Shown here one piece after another: positions 13,142-25,244 of a stretch of 64,000 nt of DNA (position 1 is the stretch's first letter; the number at the start of each line of letters is the position of its first letter). Source of the stretch: Tethya wilhelma (lineage: Eukaryota; Porifera; Demospongiae; Tethyida; Tethyidae); the NCBI GenBank assembly GCA_964030475.1, contig CAXIPT010000005.1, forward strand, positions 4,320,650-4,384,649, in the 5' to 3' direction. A model generated the notes under the pieces. The model did no database searches, had not been told where the DNA came from, and was given only the letters and a program-made list of their open reading frames with translations. Position numbers and translations under genes: made by a program.

Positions 13142-15067
13142 TTATCCAGTTCGGTTCATCAGTTTCAATGGAATCTTACCAGCTGGTCTTTTGATAGTGT
13201 ACTCAACTGTTTCCAAATTATTCTCATACGTCTCCATTTTGAAGTAACGGACCATCTTGTATTTATATATTAGTAAAATAAATGTATTATGACTGCATAT
13301 TAATACTGTAACAATTATATATATATATATATATATATTAAAAAATTAATGGCATGTGCTTGCTACACTCCTTGCTTTTGTATATATACTGATGCATTAT
13401 TACTATATATATATCACATCGATATACATGTGTGTGTGTATGTATAGGTATGAGTTTCTGCAGGCAGGATTCGTCATGCAGCATCTCAAAAACACATATA
13501 CTATTCAAATTCCTTATTGCACAAAAATTTGGCAAATAATGATTATTTTCATATTGGGGGATTGGCTGTTTTGGTATAAGGATTGAAAAACAATAGTAAA
13601 TTAATCTGCCAAACAGTCCTTTTTGAACTGCACATCTGCATGCATGCGCTGCTACCAAATGTGACAATAAGCCATTGCATTCATCATGCACTACATAAGA
13701 ATCATGTGAGTAGGTGATGTATACATGTCCCACTGTGAAATCAATATACTCACAGACATCAACTGGATGCCTATTCAACTGAGCAGGCAATACTCAATTA
13801 TTCTTATAAGGGACAAATTAATCCAAGTAGCTATAGACCATTGACCTCACATTAATTCTTCCCAATGACACAAGCAAACAGTTGTCAACTTTATTGCATG
13901 GATTGTTTATTATATAGAAATGAACTAAAAACTACTGAAATATCATACCTGTAACAGAATTAGTTTCATTTCTAATTCAGCCAATCGTTTACCTATAATC
14001 ATTATGTATATATATATATATATAAATGAAAAGCATTAAATTGGTATAAGGAATTGAACTGTGAACTGAAATCTAAACTATGTTAAGGTTACGGGCTACC
14101 GTTTGCTCATGAATATTTTAATGAGTATGCGTAGTTATTTAGTGCGGAGCAAACCGCAACTTGTGCAAAACTGTTGGCATGATTTTTTGGCATCAGTTTT
14201 TTTTCCAAAGTATTCCGCGTGCATGTGACCGTATAAAGTGGCTCTTTTTAAGCGGATTGTATGTGGGCAGGGCCAGATCTAAAAAGAAATTTGACAGCAC
14301 GTTCAACGACAGAGAAACGGCAGCTTTTGTCTTCGCTTCTGCTGCAGAATCACGACAAGAAGTAAGTTTGAGCTACCATTTTTTTCATACTATAAGAAAG
14401 AGAAGCCAACCGAATAGATCTGTCCCTGCAGAGAGTTGGAAGTAAGCGTCTAACGCTCCCATAGTCGATCTGGAACGTTGCCAGGCTCTTGAAATAAACT
14501 GACCGTCGCCAAAAAATTTTGCCTCATACGCTTTCTGTTTGTATCTCTGAGTGTAGTAAGCCTGCTGAGGTTGTCTTTTCGCTGTTTAGGCCAGAAAGAT
14601 AAAAAGAATAACTGTCTAAGCTGTTGTTTAAAATTTGGCAGGAAATTGCTGCAGTAATTTGCCAAAAAGAAACTTTTTATTCTTGCTCATTAAATATTTA
14701 TAACAGAATGTACCCCGTAACCTTAAGGTAAAGTTCAGTGATGTTAGTGTAGGCTTATAGACTGTGACTATTATTAGCTGTATGCATTGATGATGTATTG
14801 TATTTACATGTTGAGTTACAAGATGAGTATACAATTGGAAGTTAGTATACATGCAAAAATCACAAAATATATATAGCGTTTATATCATAATCTAATGTAC
14901 ATGTGCATACCATAACAGGCTCGTGGACCAAACCCAAAGGGCAAGAAAGCAAAGGCACTCCTGTCATCATCATTAGTTCTGGCCCATCTGTCTGGATCAA
15001 ACTTTTGAGGATTGGGAAAGTGAGATTCATCTTGGCCAGCTTCGTAGCTGGAGTAGAGCAGATCAGT
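13142..15067 (-). CDS. Cytochrome P450 3' exons: heme-binding, L-helix and C terminus
   Basis: Three exons in transcript order: 15067-14911, 13992-13949, 13255-13142. The first encodes FDPDRW and the heme-ligand motif FLPFGFGPRACYG, split at the last Gly. The second (44 nt) continues KRLAELEMKLILLQ. The third ends NRTG then TAA. Phases fit across all three. Cys in GPRAC is the thiolate ligand and GKRLAELE after it is typical of mitochondrial-clan P450s. No 5' exons (N terminus, I-helix, ExxR, or the short exon that normally joins ExxR to this one) are found directly upstream, where only inverted-repeat elements and then a channel gene occur. The missing 5' part matches gene B exons 1-6 at 46975-32299, so these are probably gene B's last exons; a separate truncated paralogue is the alternative. 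Confidence 0.85.
14087..14722. mobile_element. TTAA-flanked element with GGTTACGGG ends
   Basis: GGTTACGGGC at the left, CCCGTAACC at the right, each bordered outside by TTAA (14083-14086, 14723-14726). TTAA duplication is the piggyBac hallmark, though the short inverted ends are not canonical. Lies between P450 heme and L-helix exons. Confidence 0.6.
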
Positions 15068-15094
15068 CTATAATATAACAAGTATAGTAAAAAT

Positions 15095-17080
15095 TTCATA
15101 AAAAATAGCAGTGTAGGAATGGGCAGTGCTGCAAAAAGGAAGGAAACAAGGCTGGGACTTTAAATTTCGGCAAATGACTACTTCATTTTCATTTTCGATT
15201 CCTCATGTATCCAGTCATATAAAATAAATATGTCCATTGATATTATAATAATTGTAGAATCATGATTAAAATTCTGATTCCAATTAAGTCTTAGAAGGTA
15301 TACAGGCAACCTATGTGAGCTTGGAAAACTTTGAAAATGAAGTAGTCATGTGGCGAAATTTAAAGTCCCAGCCTTGTTTCCTTTCTTTTTGCAGCACTGC
15401 CCATTCCTACACTGCTAATTTTTATGAAATTTTTACTATATATACTTGTTTGTTCCCTTTTTTCAACACTAAGGTGCTCAACTGAAATGGAGTATAAGCT
15501 ATTAGAGACTGCAGTCTCTACAAAAAGCATGAGCTACTGCTTTCAAGTACACTGGATGCGCATGCGCATTATAATTTATCATATGTACGGTAGTACGTAT
15601 AGTAGGAATGGGCCAACTGTCCCATAGACACAATACAAAATGTTGATCATGCACTATAAAAATCTAGAAAAACAAAATTAAGTCTTCAAACTTGCACAGA
15701 GGCCCTCACTGACAGATTACTAATTGCATGCAAGGCCTAACACTCACAAAAACTTTCCTCAGCGCTCGTAGAGAGCGCTAGTGGGAAGCCACAACTTACT
15801 TACTTCCTAACTGACTTACTTGAAAAGCATTTCCAGAGAACCAGAATTAATGTGTTGAGCCGACTTTGACAGTACAAAGTAAGTTCTTTTCATAGGTACT
15901 ACTGTAACATTCCTTTATACCCGTTTTCAACACAAATAAGCCTAAACAAAAACTAGAGAGCTTTGAAACTTAGAGTATAAATTCATGTACTTCAATGTAG
16001 CCATCTTTTAGGTAGAGTCCAAAGGTCATTTATCCACGTGGCATTTAATGCGCATGCGCGTTAGCTGCTCTTGCAGACAATATAGCTGCTACTCAGATAA
16101 CTCAAGCTTTTTGTAGGGACTAACCAGTCTCTGATTGTCTCCACACTGTAGTGTTGAAAAAAGTGAATGAACAAGTAGTAAAAAATTTTAAAAAATAAGC
16201 AGTGTAGGAATGGGTAGTGCTGTAAAAAGTATTGGAACAAGGAATGGTCTCAATTTCGGCACATGACTACTTCATTTTTTGTATCCAGGTCTGGGCCAGT
16301 AATCAATCTAATCCTGCCATGCAGCTATATGCTTTATCCAACTTTTTAGCAGAATGGCAAAAATTTGAACCATTACATTTAACGTGATAAAATGTGATAT
16401 TCAAGTACAGATCATTCTTTATAGCATTTAACTTTATAACAATTAGCTATGAGGGATCAAAACTGAAAATGAAGTAGTCATGTGCCGAAATTGAGACCAT
16501 TCCTTGTTCCAATACTTTTTACAGCACTACCCATTCCTACACTGCTTATTTTTTAAAAATTTTTACTACTTTAGGATAATGGGTCTCAATTTCGGCACAT
16601 AAATAATAACTGTTACTATTAACTGCAAGTAGCAAACAGCATCTTAACAGTCACAACAAGGCAAGTCTCTGAATTTTAGCACATGACTGTATACTTTATT
16701 TTCAGACCTCCAGCATGAAGCTTTAACGTCACTCGCAGAGAACATAAGTTGGCTGAGTCAAATTTAATGCATGGTTCTATTAATCATTTGGCTATATAGT
16801 GTACGCTGTGTTTTGTTAATTCTTTTTCTTTACCTGAGCTTTTTTATTTTTTATTTTCTTTATCATTTTGTTGTGCCTACTGTGGCATGTAAATGACATA
16901 ATAATAATAATAATAATAGGCAGTGGAATGAATTAAATATAAGCATACAGGCAGTCAATGTGACATTTAAGACTTGGGTATTAAAAAAAAATGAAGACCT
17001 AGTAGTCATGTGCTGAAATTCCAACTTGTCTTGTTTCATTACTTTTTACACGCTGCCCATTCCTACACTCCTTATTCTTA
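15095..17080. mobile_element. Cluster of TAGGAATGGGC-family elements at the P450/channel boundary
   Basis: Arm pairs at 15104-15190/15335-15415 and 16198-16280/16465-16545, a further solo arm at 16990-17075, and long-arm sequence at 15440-16160. It fills the whole interval between the P450 heme exon and the last channel exon; no coding exon of either gene was found inside. Confidence 0.75.
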
Positions 17081-17092
17081 TGACTAGTTTAC

Positions 17093-19770
17093 CAGTCGGG
17101 GTGACTATAGCTCTCTTCATAGACACAAAGATGTCGCCAAGGAGGATCAAATCCAGCAGGTAAGTGAGGCTGTACATTGCCAGTCCAACTGCACTAGCTC
17201 CATAGCTAACACTGGGCTTGAATCGAGAGAATCCAGCCTAGAAAAATGATGGAAAGTAAAAAAATACAAGACTGATTTCAAGAATCTCTCATCATTGCCT
17301 CACCTGATAGGAGTAGACACAAGTGATGAAGAGAATGACTAGGATGATAAAAATGTCCCAAATGGTTGCAAATTTTGATCCAGGAATGATGGCCTTCTTG
17401 GACAAAAGATTTCCACAAAACCTTTTCGGAGGAAATAAATCATTTAATACACATTCTTTACTGCAAAGCATACATTCAGAGTTACCACAGATCCTACCTA
17501 GATGCGTCACTTCTTCTCTCCCTGTTAGTTGGAGGGTGGTGGTGGTGATGGTGGTGCAGAGACTTGGTTCGAACACTTTGGTCAGCAACGAGGGTGCTCA
17601 AGCTACTAGCAGTTAGCTTGTCTGCTTGAAAGGCCACATCACAACGATTCTTGATGTCCTCTTTCATGTGCCTACCAACTGAAATCAATCAAACAATGAT
17701 AAATGGTATGGGTCTTATGATACATTAGCTAAAGAATAATTTACCTTCTGGAAAATGTTGCAAGATGTGTTGTACATCAGTCTTAGAGAGGAGAAGAATA
17801 TCGCAATGAGTCTTCGCTCTCACTATCCCACTACTGGGCACCCCATATACCAAGTTGATCTGAAAAGAGCACAAACACAATGATCATTAAATTTTCTTCA
17901 TATATAAAGCAGACAAAAATGTTACCTCTCCAAAAAGATCTCCCTCTTTCAAAACTGCGACAGGTGGTGAGTCTTCATCCTCAAGGACCTCCACCTCTCC
18001 CTTACTGATGCAGTACATGTGATGACCAATATCACCTTTCTTTAGGATCACCTACAGAATAAAAGTATTCACATTGAAAAAAACTACTATTATCAGATAA
18101 AGATATATTATGCATAATACATTGTAACAAGTGTGTCTTTCTTACTTGCTGTGGAAGGTAGAGCATGTGTTTGACCACCAGTGACAACATCCTCATAAAC
18201 TCTTCTGGTGCTCTATCAAACAACGAAGACTGTACAAGGATTGGCAGCAGTCAAATGGTATATCAAAATGAGTGCATTTTACTTACTCTTGCAATCATTG
18301 ACTGGTAGGACTCCAAAGACAGCTCAGCTTGAAACGCCAGTGGCAACTCATCCATCAATTCTGTAGCTCCTTTCCCCTTGTTCCTCTTCCACTAAAGTAC
18401 AAAGGTCACAGACAAACAAAATAGTAAATTTAAAGCTGGTCTTGTACTAAATAATCTCACCAAGTATTCATAGTATCCTACAACTTTCTTCTTGAGTGAC
18501 TCGCTGATTCCAGTCTCCTTGAGGTGGTCTCTGATGGTGTTGAGACGATGGATGTACCTCGCTCTCTGGGCATCAGCATTGGTCAGCATGGAGGCGAGCT
18601 CACCGAGGATGTAGCCAAAGAGAATCACTCCCCACAGCATGAGGAGAGTGGAGAGCCATTTCTCCAGGGAGGTGCTAGGAAGAATATCTCCATAACTGCA
18701 AAATGGGCACAGTATATTGATAAAGTCATTGTTTGAGATAAACTTCTAAATGGATGATAAGCTGACGTACCCAACACTTGTGATGGTGGTTGAAGCCCAA
18801 TACAGTGCAACAATGTATCTCTGAAACAGAGAAGCCTGGTTCATGTTGACATCTATAGAGAAAACAAAGAAGAAATTCACACAACACTGCAATCATAGTT
18901 AGCTATTTTCTCATACTGAAGTGATACCATTTCATTCATTGAATCAAGTGCTCCTTCACAAACATAGATCTAGTTTAACATTATCCATACACACAAATAA
19001 TCGTACAAGGGAGTTGCATTCAAATGCCACTGTATATGCTACCCCTACCTGTGTATTGCACCCATGTGTTGGTCTTGCATATCCCACTCCTCTCCAGAGC
19101 TCTGTCGTCCTCCACGTTGTAACAAGACAGAGAGTACCACACTCCAGCAATGACGTGAATACTCAGACCGGTCAAAAATACAAACCGCAAACTCATCAAG
19201 AACATGGTGTTTGTTCCCAGCTCCTTCTCTTTAGCAGCTGTTCGGAAATAAATGAATAAATAATAAAAAAAACCATAACAATTATTCAATTTTGAGCAAA
19301 AATATTTGTGAAGTTTGTGACTTACTTAGGAAAGTCCATACTCTGTAGCATCTAATGCAGCGATTGAGTCTAAGAAAGGCTGCAACATAGACATAGTTGC
19401 CAGATGCCAGGCAGAAAACTTCCAACGGCAGCACAGAGATGAGGTCTGGGAAAAAAGACGTGCGAACGTAGTTCAAAGCAATCTTCTTTTTGTTGGTAAT
19501 CACTTCTCCCTTCTTCTGAAAGCCTCTCACAAAGCGCAGAGCAATGTGGACGCAATAGAGGAGATCTGCCAGGTAGACAATGCCCCATTGCCAGAGCAGC
19601 CCAGCGTCAAATGTTAGTTGGAAAATGACGAGAAAAGTGGACACGGCTATGGAAGCACAGATGATGCAGTCCCATATCAGCGGCACACAGAGTTTAACAC
19701 CCTTCCAAAACTTAGAAAATGGTCCTTTATGTTGAACTGAGAGACTGGGACGATGCTGGTCCCTTGCCAT
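17093..19770 (-). CDS. K+-selective, CNBD-bearing channel, CNGK-like, two repeats seen, 3' end missing
   Basis: Eleven exons: 19770-19326, 19237-19049, 18852-18771, 18695-18461, 18391-18287, 18229-18146, 18051-17926, 17859-17745, 17678-17498, 17421-17304, 17237-17093. Repeat 1 has S1 (about residues 29-52), S2 (62-80), S3, an S4 with sparse arginines (FLRLNRCIRCYRVW), pore TTITSVGYGD, S6, a C-linker and a cyclic-nucleotide-binding fold (about 350-460). TxGYG is the K+ filter, unlike classical CNG channels. The phosphate-binding cassette reads GEINLVYGVPSSGIVRA, so the usual Arg of the R-[TS]-A element is not evident and ligand binding may be weak. After a His-rich linker a second S1 (IWDIFIILVILFITCVY) and S2 begin, then coding stops in repeats. 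Multi-repeat architecture with K+ filters is known from sperm CNGK (tetraKCNG) channels; that assignment is inferred. Confidence 0.8.
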
Positions 19771-19940
19771 TTTCTCCCTTGCGCGCACAGCTGCTCTATC
19801 GCAGACAGCTGGACTTGCAACAACTGCGCATGCGCAGTCAATACGGACACACCCATGTATAGCAAATTGCAGCAAAATCATAGCATACAGTACATGTGAC
19901 AGCAAAACATTTAGCATTATTCAGCCTATTCAGCATAAGA

Positions 19941-21059
19941 TTACTTTTGAAAGAAAGTATCGAGTGCCCACCACATTTCAGCAGTGATCTTCTCGGAACG
20001 TGGGCTAACGGGATAATAGTCAAGAGAATCCAAGTTCCAAAACGCCACTCCACGCAGTTTCAGGGATCGAGCCAACGAGAACTTGTCAGAAAGACTATCA
20101 GGATCATCATACCACACCTGATGCTCCTGAGTCTGACCTTTTGGCTTGTAGTCAAAATACGGAGAAGTCTTATCACCATTTCGCCTCACAATGGCTGTAT
20201 AGTTACGAATGAGCTCGCGTATGATGTAATATGGTTTCTGAGTACCAGCAGCATCGCTGCATTCAACACCTCTGAATGGAACCTTCTTTATCGTACAAAC
20301 ATGTTCATCATTGATTTCGAGACATGGGTAGTCGTAGCCATACCATGGTAGACCTAGCACTAGGCGGTCAGCTTGAATGCCGAGCTTCATATAGGCACTT
20401 ATTCCATGGGAGGTAGTGGTGTATTCAGAGTTGGCCCCAGCAATGCAATCACTGTAAATCTGACTGCGTTCATCATAGGCCATTATGACGAGAAAATCGG
20501 TTACTTTGACAAGTTTGTCAAACTCGTAGCAACGTCCGTCAATGCAATTGGGAGACCATGGTATATCAAAGGTGACTTGATAAGCTGGATTTGCAGACTT
20601 GAAAGCTTTGTAAATTTCGCCGACAAATTCAGTCAAGAGTTTACTATCGTCAGTACCATCGCGAGTAGGATCTTCGATATCAATATTGATGCCATCAGCA
20701 AAGTTCTCACTCACTTTCTGAACTTGTGTCTTTATCCATAGCGACCGAGCTGTCTCGTTAGAGAGGTTTGAAATGGGGAAGATCCCACTCATTACCACAC
20801 GTACGTCTTTAGAGTGAGCGTAACACAAGAGGTCACTTGGAAGGGAAGTAAACATGGCTAGAGTGGTGAGATACGTCCAGTTGTACCTCAACCAATTCTT
20901 GTCAGAAACTACAAAGCCTAGCATCTCCTTTTCGTGGGTTTTAGTCACTGGCTTGCACAAAGACTCAGACTTGCAGGGACATGCAGTTGCAAGTACTTCA
21001 GCAGTGGTGGCTGTAGATGCAACTACTAACACAGCGAAGAGAAATATCAGCAGCTTCAT
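19941..21059 (-). CDS. CTBS: Di-N-acetylchitobiase, GH18, lysosomal/secreted, intronless
   Basis: A single uninterrupted 372-codon frame. Start chosen at the Met of MKLLIFLFAVLVVAS, which gives a classic signal peptide; an in-frame Met 10 codons upstream would put MADFFQKRDT in front of it. The GH18 catalytic signature DGINIDIE lies at residues 122-129 with Glu129 as proton donor. MAYDE (193-197), GLPWYGYDYPC (236-246) and GVAFWNLDSLDY (337-348) are further conserved substrate-cleft segments. Cysteines and N-glycosylation sites suit a secreted or lysosomal enzyme. The enzyme splits the chitobiose core of Asn-linked glycans (or chitin oligomers) from the reducing end. It ends 170 bp upstream of the channel start on the same strand and faces the plus-strand gene at 21.4 kb across a short shared spacer. 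Lack of introns stands out beside its intron-rich neighbours. Confidence 0.9.
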   Translation of the reverse strand: MKLLIFLFAVLVVASTATTAEVLATACPCKSESLCKPVTKTHEKEMLGFVVSDKNWLRYNWTYLTTLAMFTSLPSDLLCYAHSKDVRVVMSGIFPISNLSNETARSLWIKTQVQKVSENFADGINIDIEDPTRDGTDDSKLLTEFVGEIYKAFKSANPAYQVTFDIPWSPNCIDGRCYEFDKLVKVTDFLVIMAYDERSQIYSDCIAGANSEYTTTSHGISAYMKLGIQADRLVLGLPWYGYDYPCLEINDEHVCTIKKVPFRGVECSDAAGTQKPYYIIRELIRNYTAIVRRNGDKTSPYFDYKPKGQTQEHQVWYDDPDSLSDKFSLARSLKLRGVAFWNLDSLDYYPVSPRSEKITAEMWWALDTFFQK

Positions 21060-21450
21060 CGTGTCTCGCTTCTGGAAGAAGTCTGCCAATTGGTCCTCTT
21101 TGACCTTTAATTACAGGTCATGTACTTTGAGCTTCTAAACTACACGTGGGTGGGTGGAGCAATAAATTTCTAACTTTAAAAATTTTGTTCCACTTCAGTG
21201 ACTTGTCATGTTGTGCGCAGTTTGTGATGTTCATTTCATACAGAAATTGTTTACAAAATATATGGCATACCATTTTCTTGCAGTATCCTTGTCTTTGTAC
21301 GCTCTCGTTTTGAAGATTCTGTTCAAAGTTTTGAAGATTTGAAACTGGCCAAGTTGGCGGTAAGTGGCGCGCTTTTCGTGGGCGTTATTACTGATTTCAC
21401 GTGATTGATAGTGATTTTGGCGGGAAGAAGTAGTCGCCAGCACTTAGCTT
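21060..21450. promoter_or_regulatory. Shared spacer between divergent chitobiase and plus-strand gene
   Basis: About 400 bp separate the chitobiase start (minus) from the likely 5' UTR of the plus-strand gene. TTTGACCTTT and AGGTCA half-sites occur at 21106-21122, the same hexamer seen in the DR1 motifs upstream of P450 B. A bidirectional promoter is inferred from the geometry only. Confidence 0.35.
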
Positions 21451-21884
21451 GTGGTTTGTTGAGTACGCTCTCTTCGGTAAACAAGTCTCAAATCTTGCCT
21501 CTCTCACGCTCCCTTCGTCTTGAATGGACGCCTAACCCCGAGAAGAAAGGTTAGCGATTTATATTTTGTCAGAGATATGTGCGCTACTGTGATAACTTGT
21601 CCAGTAATGGTAGTTGCTAACGGACCTCCCTCTTAGCAACACATGGTGATGAGTGTCTCATGGTCTCTTTCCAGGGGGTAAAACAAATCCACGTTGTTTT
21701 ATATAGCCGGTATAGGTTTGATACTGAGATACAACAGTAGATAGATAATAGTATCAAACTATATGTGCCCAGTTATCACATCTTTACACCTTTGTAGATG
21801 TGTGTATAGAAAAAAAGTGGTACCATTATTACGATTCTGTGGTTCGGATTTGTTTCTCCTTTCTCAGACAATCTAAAGACTGAA

Positions 21885-22832
21885 ATGGCATCTGGTCTTT
21901 CTCTAAGCAACATGGCCTACACAACTTCACCTAGTGTGGACAGAACCAGTCCGCAGAACCAATCTATATCCTTCTCAATCTCGGCCATTCTTTCTGACGA
22001 AGTCGGTCAAAAGAAATCGCCAACTGGAAGCTCAAATTTCACGACTCCTAACGCGCTTCGAGCTTCAATGCATCAACAATCTGGAGAGCGTTCGTTTCAG
22101 AGCATTTCTCCCAATTCGAGTCACCACCAGTTACAACTGGATACTCCAAAGAGACCTCATACTCGCGAGAACGCGAATACCTCTCAAAGAAAGTCTTCTC
22201 ATATTTCACTCACCGATGCTGGCAGCCTGTTTTCATCATATGAAACCACTACCGTGCAAGGTATGTGTGTGTGTCAGCAACAAGTCAAAAGATGTGGTCA
22301 AATTGTTCAATATACCATATGCTAGCTTCCATGTGGTCACATAATATATCAAGGAGGTACGACTCTGTGCCTTTGCTGACTCAGCACTTAGGCTCACGTG
22401 ATCAAACCCCATTGCAAAGTATTGTGGTCACATGTTCTTAATTCAATCAAACTGTATGTTGTGTGTGTTTTTCTTTTCCAGACCATCCTGCTCATCCAGT
22501 TGCCTCCTTTAAGACGTCTCCTGTCTTCTCCCATCCTCACGCTTCACATCTTGCACTCTCCACACCATCACGCCTGCATGCCTCCCACCCTCCCCTCTCC
22601 ACACCCTCACAGCCTCACAACTCTAGCCTCACACTGTCGCCGTTCAATCCCACACTACTGCACACGCTCAGTCAACCAGCTGCCACGCCCACTAGCAACA
22701 AAGACGACATGTTGAACGACTCACTGGGCATGCTCAGTACGGTGGCGCTCTACCACAGTGAGCTATCCAATTCCATCAGCACACCGGTGCAAGAGAGACT
22801 GGCCAATATGAGGCTGGCATCATCTTCCAGTG
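21885..22832 (+). CDS. Unidentified Ser/Pro-rich protein with eh1-like motif, first two coding exons
   Basis: Exon 1 21885-22260 and exon 2 22482-22832, joined in phase (CAA G / AC CAT), followed by a good donor at 22833. A 5' UTR intron is likely (donor near 21548, acceptor at 21867), and the leader holds a tiny upstream frame ATGGACGCCTAA at 21524-21535. The protein is low-complexity, rich in Ser, Thr, Pro and His, with many SP/TP sites (DTPKR, LSTPSR, LSPF, STPVQERL). Residues near 28-38 read SISFSISAILSDE, which fits the engrailed-homology-1 pattern F-x-I-x-x-I-L that recruits Groucho/TLE and is typical of homeobox and forkhead repressors. No DNA-binding domain is found in the 9.5 kb downstream, so the 3' exons are missing or very far. 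A cell-cycle CDK substrate is an alternative; function unassigned. Confidence 0.6.
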
Positions 22833-23036
22833 GTAAGAGAAATGTGATAATCTGTGTCACGTTTGTTTTAGATTTTGTTGGATAAAAAATTGGATTTTTT
22901 TATTGGAAAACCATGTTATGTTAAGGCTATTGATCTACTCTAGAGATTGAGTTAAATAAGTCTGTTGTTATAACCAGCTGAATTGTTATTTTGGTACTAT
23001 AATTGCTGATACTTTTATTGTCATTATGCTGAAATT

Positions 23037-24700
23037 TTGTGCCGAAATTGAGACCATTCCTTGTTCCAATACTTTTTACAGCACTACCCATTCCTACACT
23101 GCTTATTTTTTAAAATTTTTTACTACTTGTATGCATGCAAACCACGTGATCTGTTGACGATCTTTACCTACATCAAGATGGCTACGTGCAAGTACAGTAT
23201 AAATTTTTATATCAGAGTTTTTAAAATGCCTAGATTTTGTTTGTTATATAGCTTTTAGGCACCAAGCGAGTATAAAAGGACGTAGTTCGGATGAAGACAA
23301 GTTGCACTGTACAGTTAAAGCTGGCTGAATGCCTTTTGTTTGTCTGGAAATCGCGTCACAAGTTTGTCAGTTAGGCCGGAAGGAAGGAAGGAAGAAGAAA
23401 ACAAAATTGCACTGTTCTGGCTTCCCGCCAGCGCTCTCTCCAGAGTGCTCTAGAAAGTTTCTGTGAGTTTTGTTGATGCATGCACTTAGAAAACTATCCA
23501 AGGGAGGCTTAATCCACGTCTAAAGGCTTACTGCTGTCATTCTCTGAAAGTTTATGAGCATAAACATTTTGTATAATTTGTGTCTATGGGACAGTCGGCC
23601 CATTCCTACTATACGTACTACCGTACGTATGATACAAGTATAGAAAAATTTCACAGTGTAGGAATAATGGGCAGTGCTGTAAAAAGTAAGGAAACAAGGC
23701 ATATCGCAATTTCGGTACATGACTACTTCATTTTCATTTTCGATTCCTCATACATCCTGTCATATGAAAATAAATATTGATAATATTATGCTTCAAACAA
23801 TACTGTACATGTCTGGATAAAACAATGGTTTGAATTCATAGATCATGCTTGCCAATCAGTATGCTGCAGAGTGTGCCACCTTATGGTCTGAATACTGACA
23901 GGAAGTGCCATGCAATGGATTAATTGAGGTGTGGAACTTAACGGTTAGCTAGCTAAGTGGGGCAAAGTATACAAGCAGACAATCCAGGCAATGTTGTTCT
24001 CAATACTCTACTTGAGCACAAAAAAAAAAAAGAAGTAGTCATGTGCCGAAATTGTGGCATGCCTTGTTTCCTTACTTTTTACCCCACTGCCCATTCCTGC
24101 ACTCAGTCTGTTAATTTTTATGAAATTTTTACTATATACTTATTCATTCACTTTTTTCAACACTAAAGTGAGGAGACTATATCAGGCACTTAGTAAGTCT
24201 TTACAAAAAGTTTGAGTAGCAGTACTATTACGCTTATGTGCATGCGCATTAAATGCCACGTGGATAGATAACGACCTTTGACCTCTACCTACAAAAAATG
24301 ATGGCTGCATTTAAGTGTATGAATTTACATACTAAGTTTCAAAGCTTTCTAGCTCTTGCATGTTTTAACACATTTAGTCCAGATGAGAACAAGTTGTTCT
24401 GTGTAGTCAAAACAAGCTCAATGTCTTTTGTTTCTCTGGAAATTTCTTTCAAATGAGTCAGTTAGTAAGCAAGTGAGAACAAAATTGCGTGGGTGTAGCT
24501 TCTAACTAGCGCTCACTACGAGTGCTTATGAAAGCTTCTGTGAGTTTTAGTCCATGCAAGCGTTTTTTAATCTGTCTGAGAGAGCTTATGAGCAAGTTTG
24601 AAGGATAACTTTGTCTTGCTAGATTTTTATGGTGATAAAACATTTTGTATTGTGTCTATGGACATGCGGCCCATTCCTATACGTATGTATAAAATAATTA
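23037..24700. mobile_element. Tandem TAGGAATGGGC-family elements
   Basis: Right arm at 23037-23110 runs into a long arm to 23630, then a new left arm at 23655-23735 pairs with 24035-24115, followed by another long arm to 24690. Confidence 0.7.
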
Positions 24701-25244
24701 TTATATGCACAATGTCATGTATGTAATGTTTATACTTTTGTGATAAAATTGCACATGCATGATATAAAGTAGTAAAAGTAGCTGGAATGGGCCATGAATT
24801 AGGTTTAAGCAACCTTAATTATTGTGTACCTGGATCTCAATCAATGTGCCAAGTTTAACCACAGTGGTTGAAAACTGGGAGCACATTGCATATAGGCCTT
24901 GATAGATTATGCCAGCATAATTTCGAGCATAATAGGTACTCTTGAGCATCAAGAATTATGCTAGCATAATAGGCTGAATTTTGTGACCATTCCAGTATAG
25001 GCTGGTATTTTGTTTGAATAACAGCACCTAACCGGAGTGAATGCTCTGCCACGGTATAGTCTCCAACTGTTTCAGCAGTCACAATATTGTCCGTTATACA
25101 CATTCTTTAGTGTTGTATTGATGAAGCAAGTTAACTCACTAAATGTGAATTAACTACAGAAACACATAACTATCATAATGGTCTTTAATTTGTTTGTGCT
25201 TCTGTTCATCAAAAATCGATAATTTCTGCAACATATATATATTA

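Noticed and set aside
14161..14445. 94-codon plus-strand frame
   Set aside because: Inside the TTAA-flanked element; no domain, no matching opposite partner.
19770..19917. Longer channel N terminus from an upstream Met at 19917
   Set aside because: The added Cys-rich 49 residues have no family support; the Met at 19770 directly precedes the usual N-terminal linker to S1.
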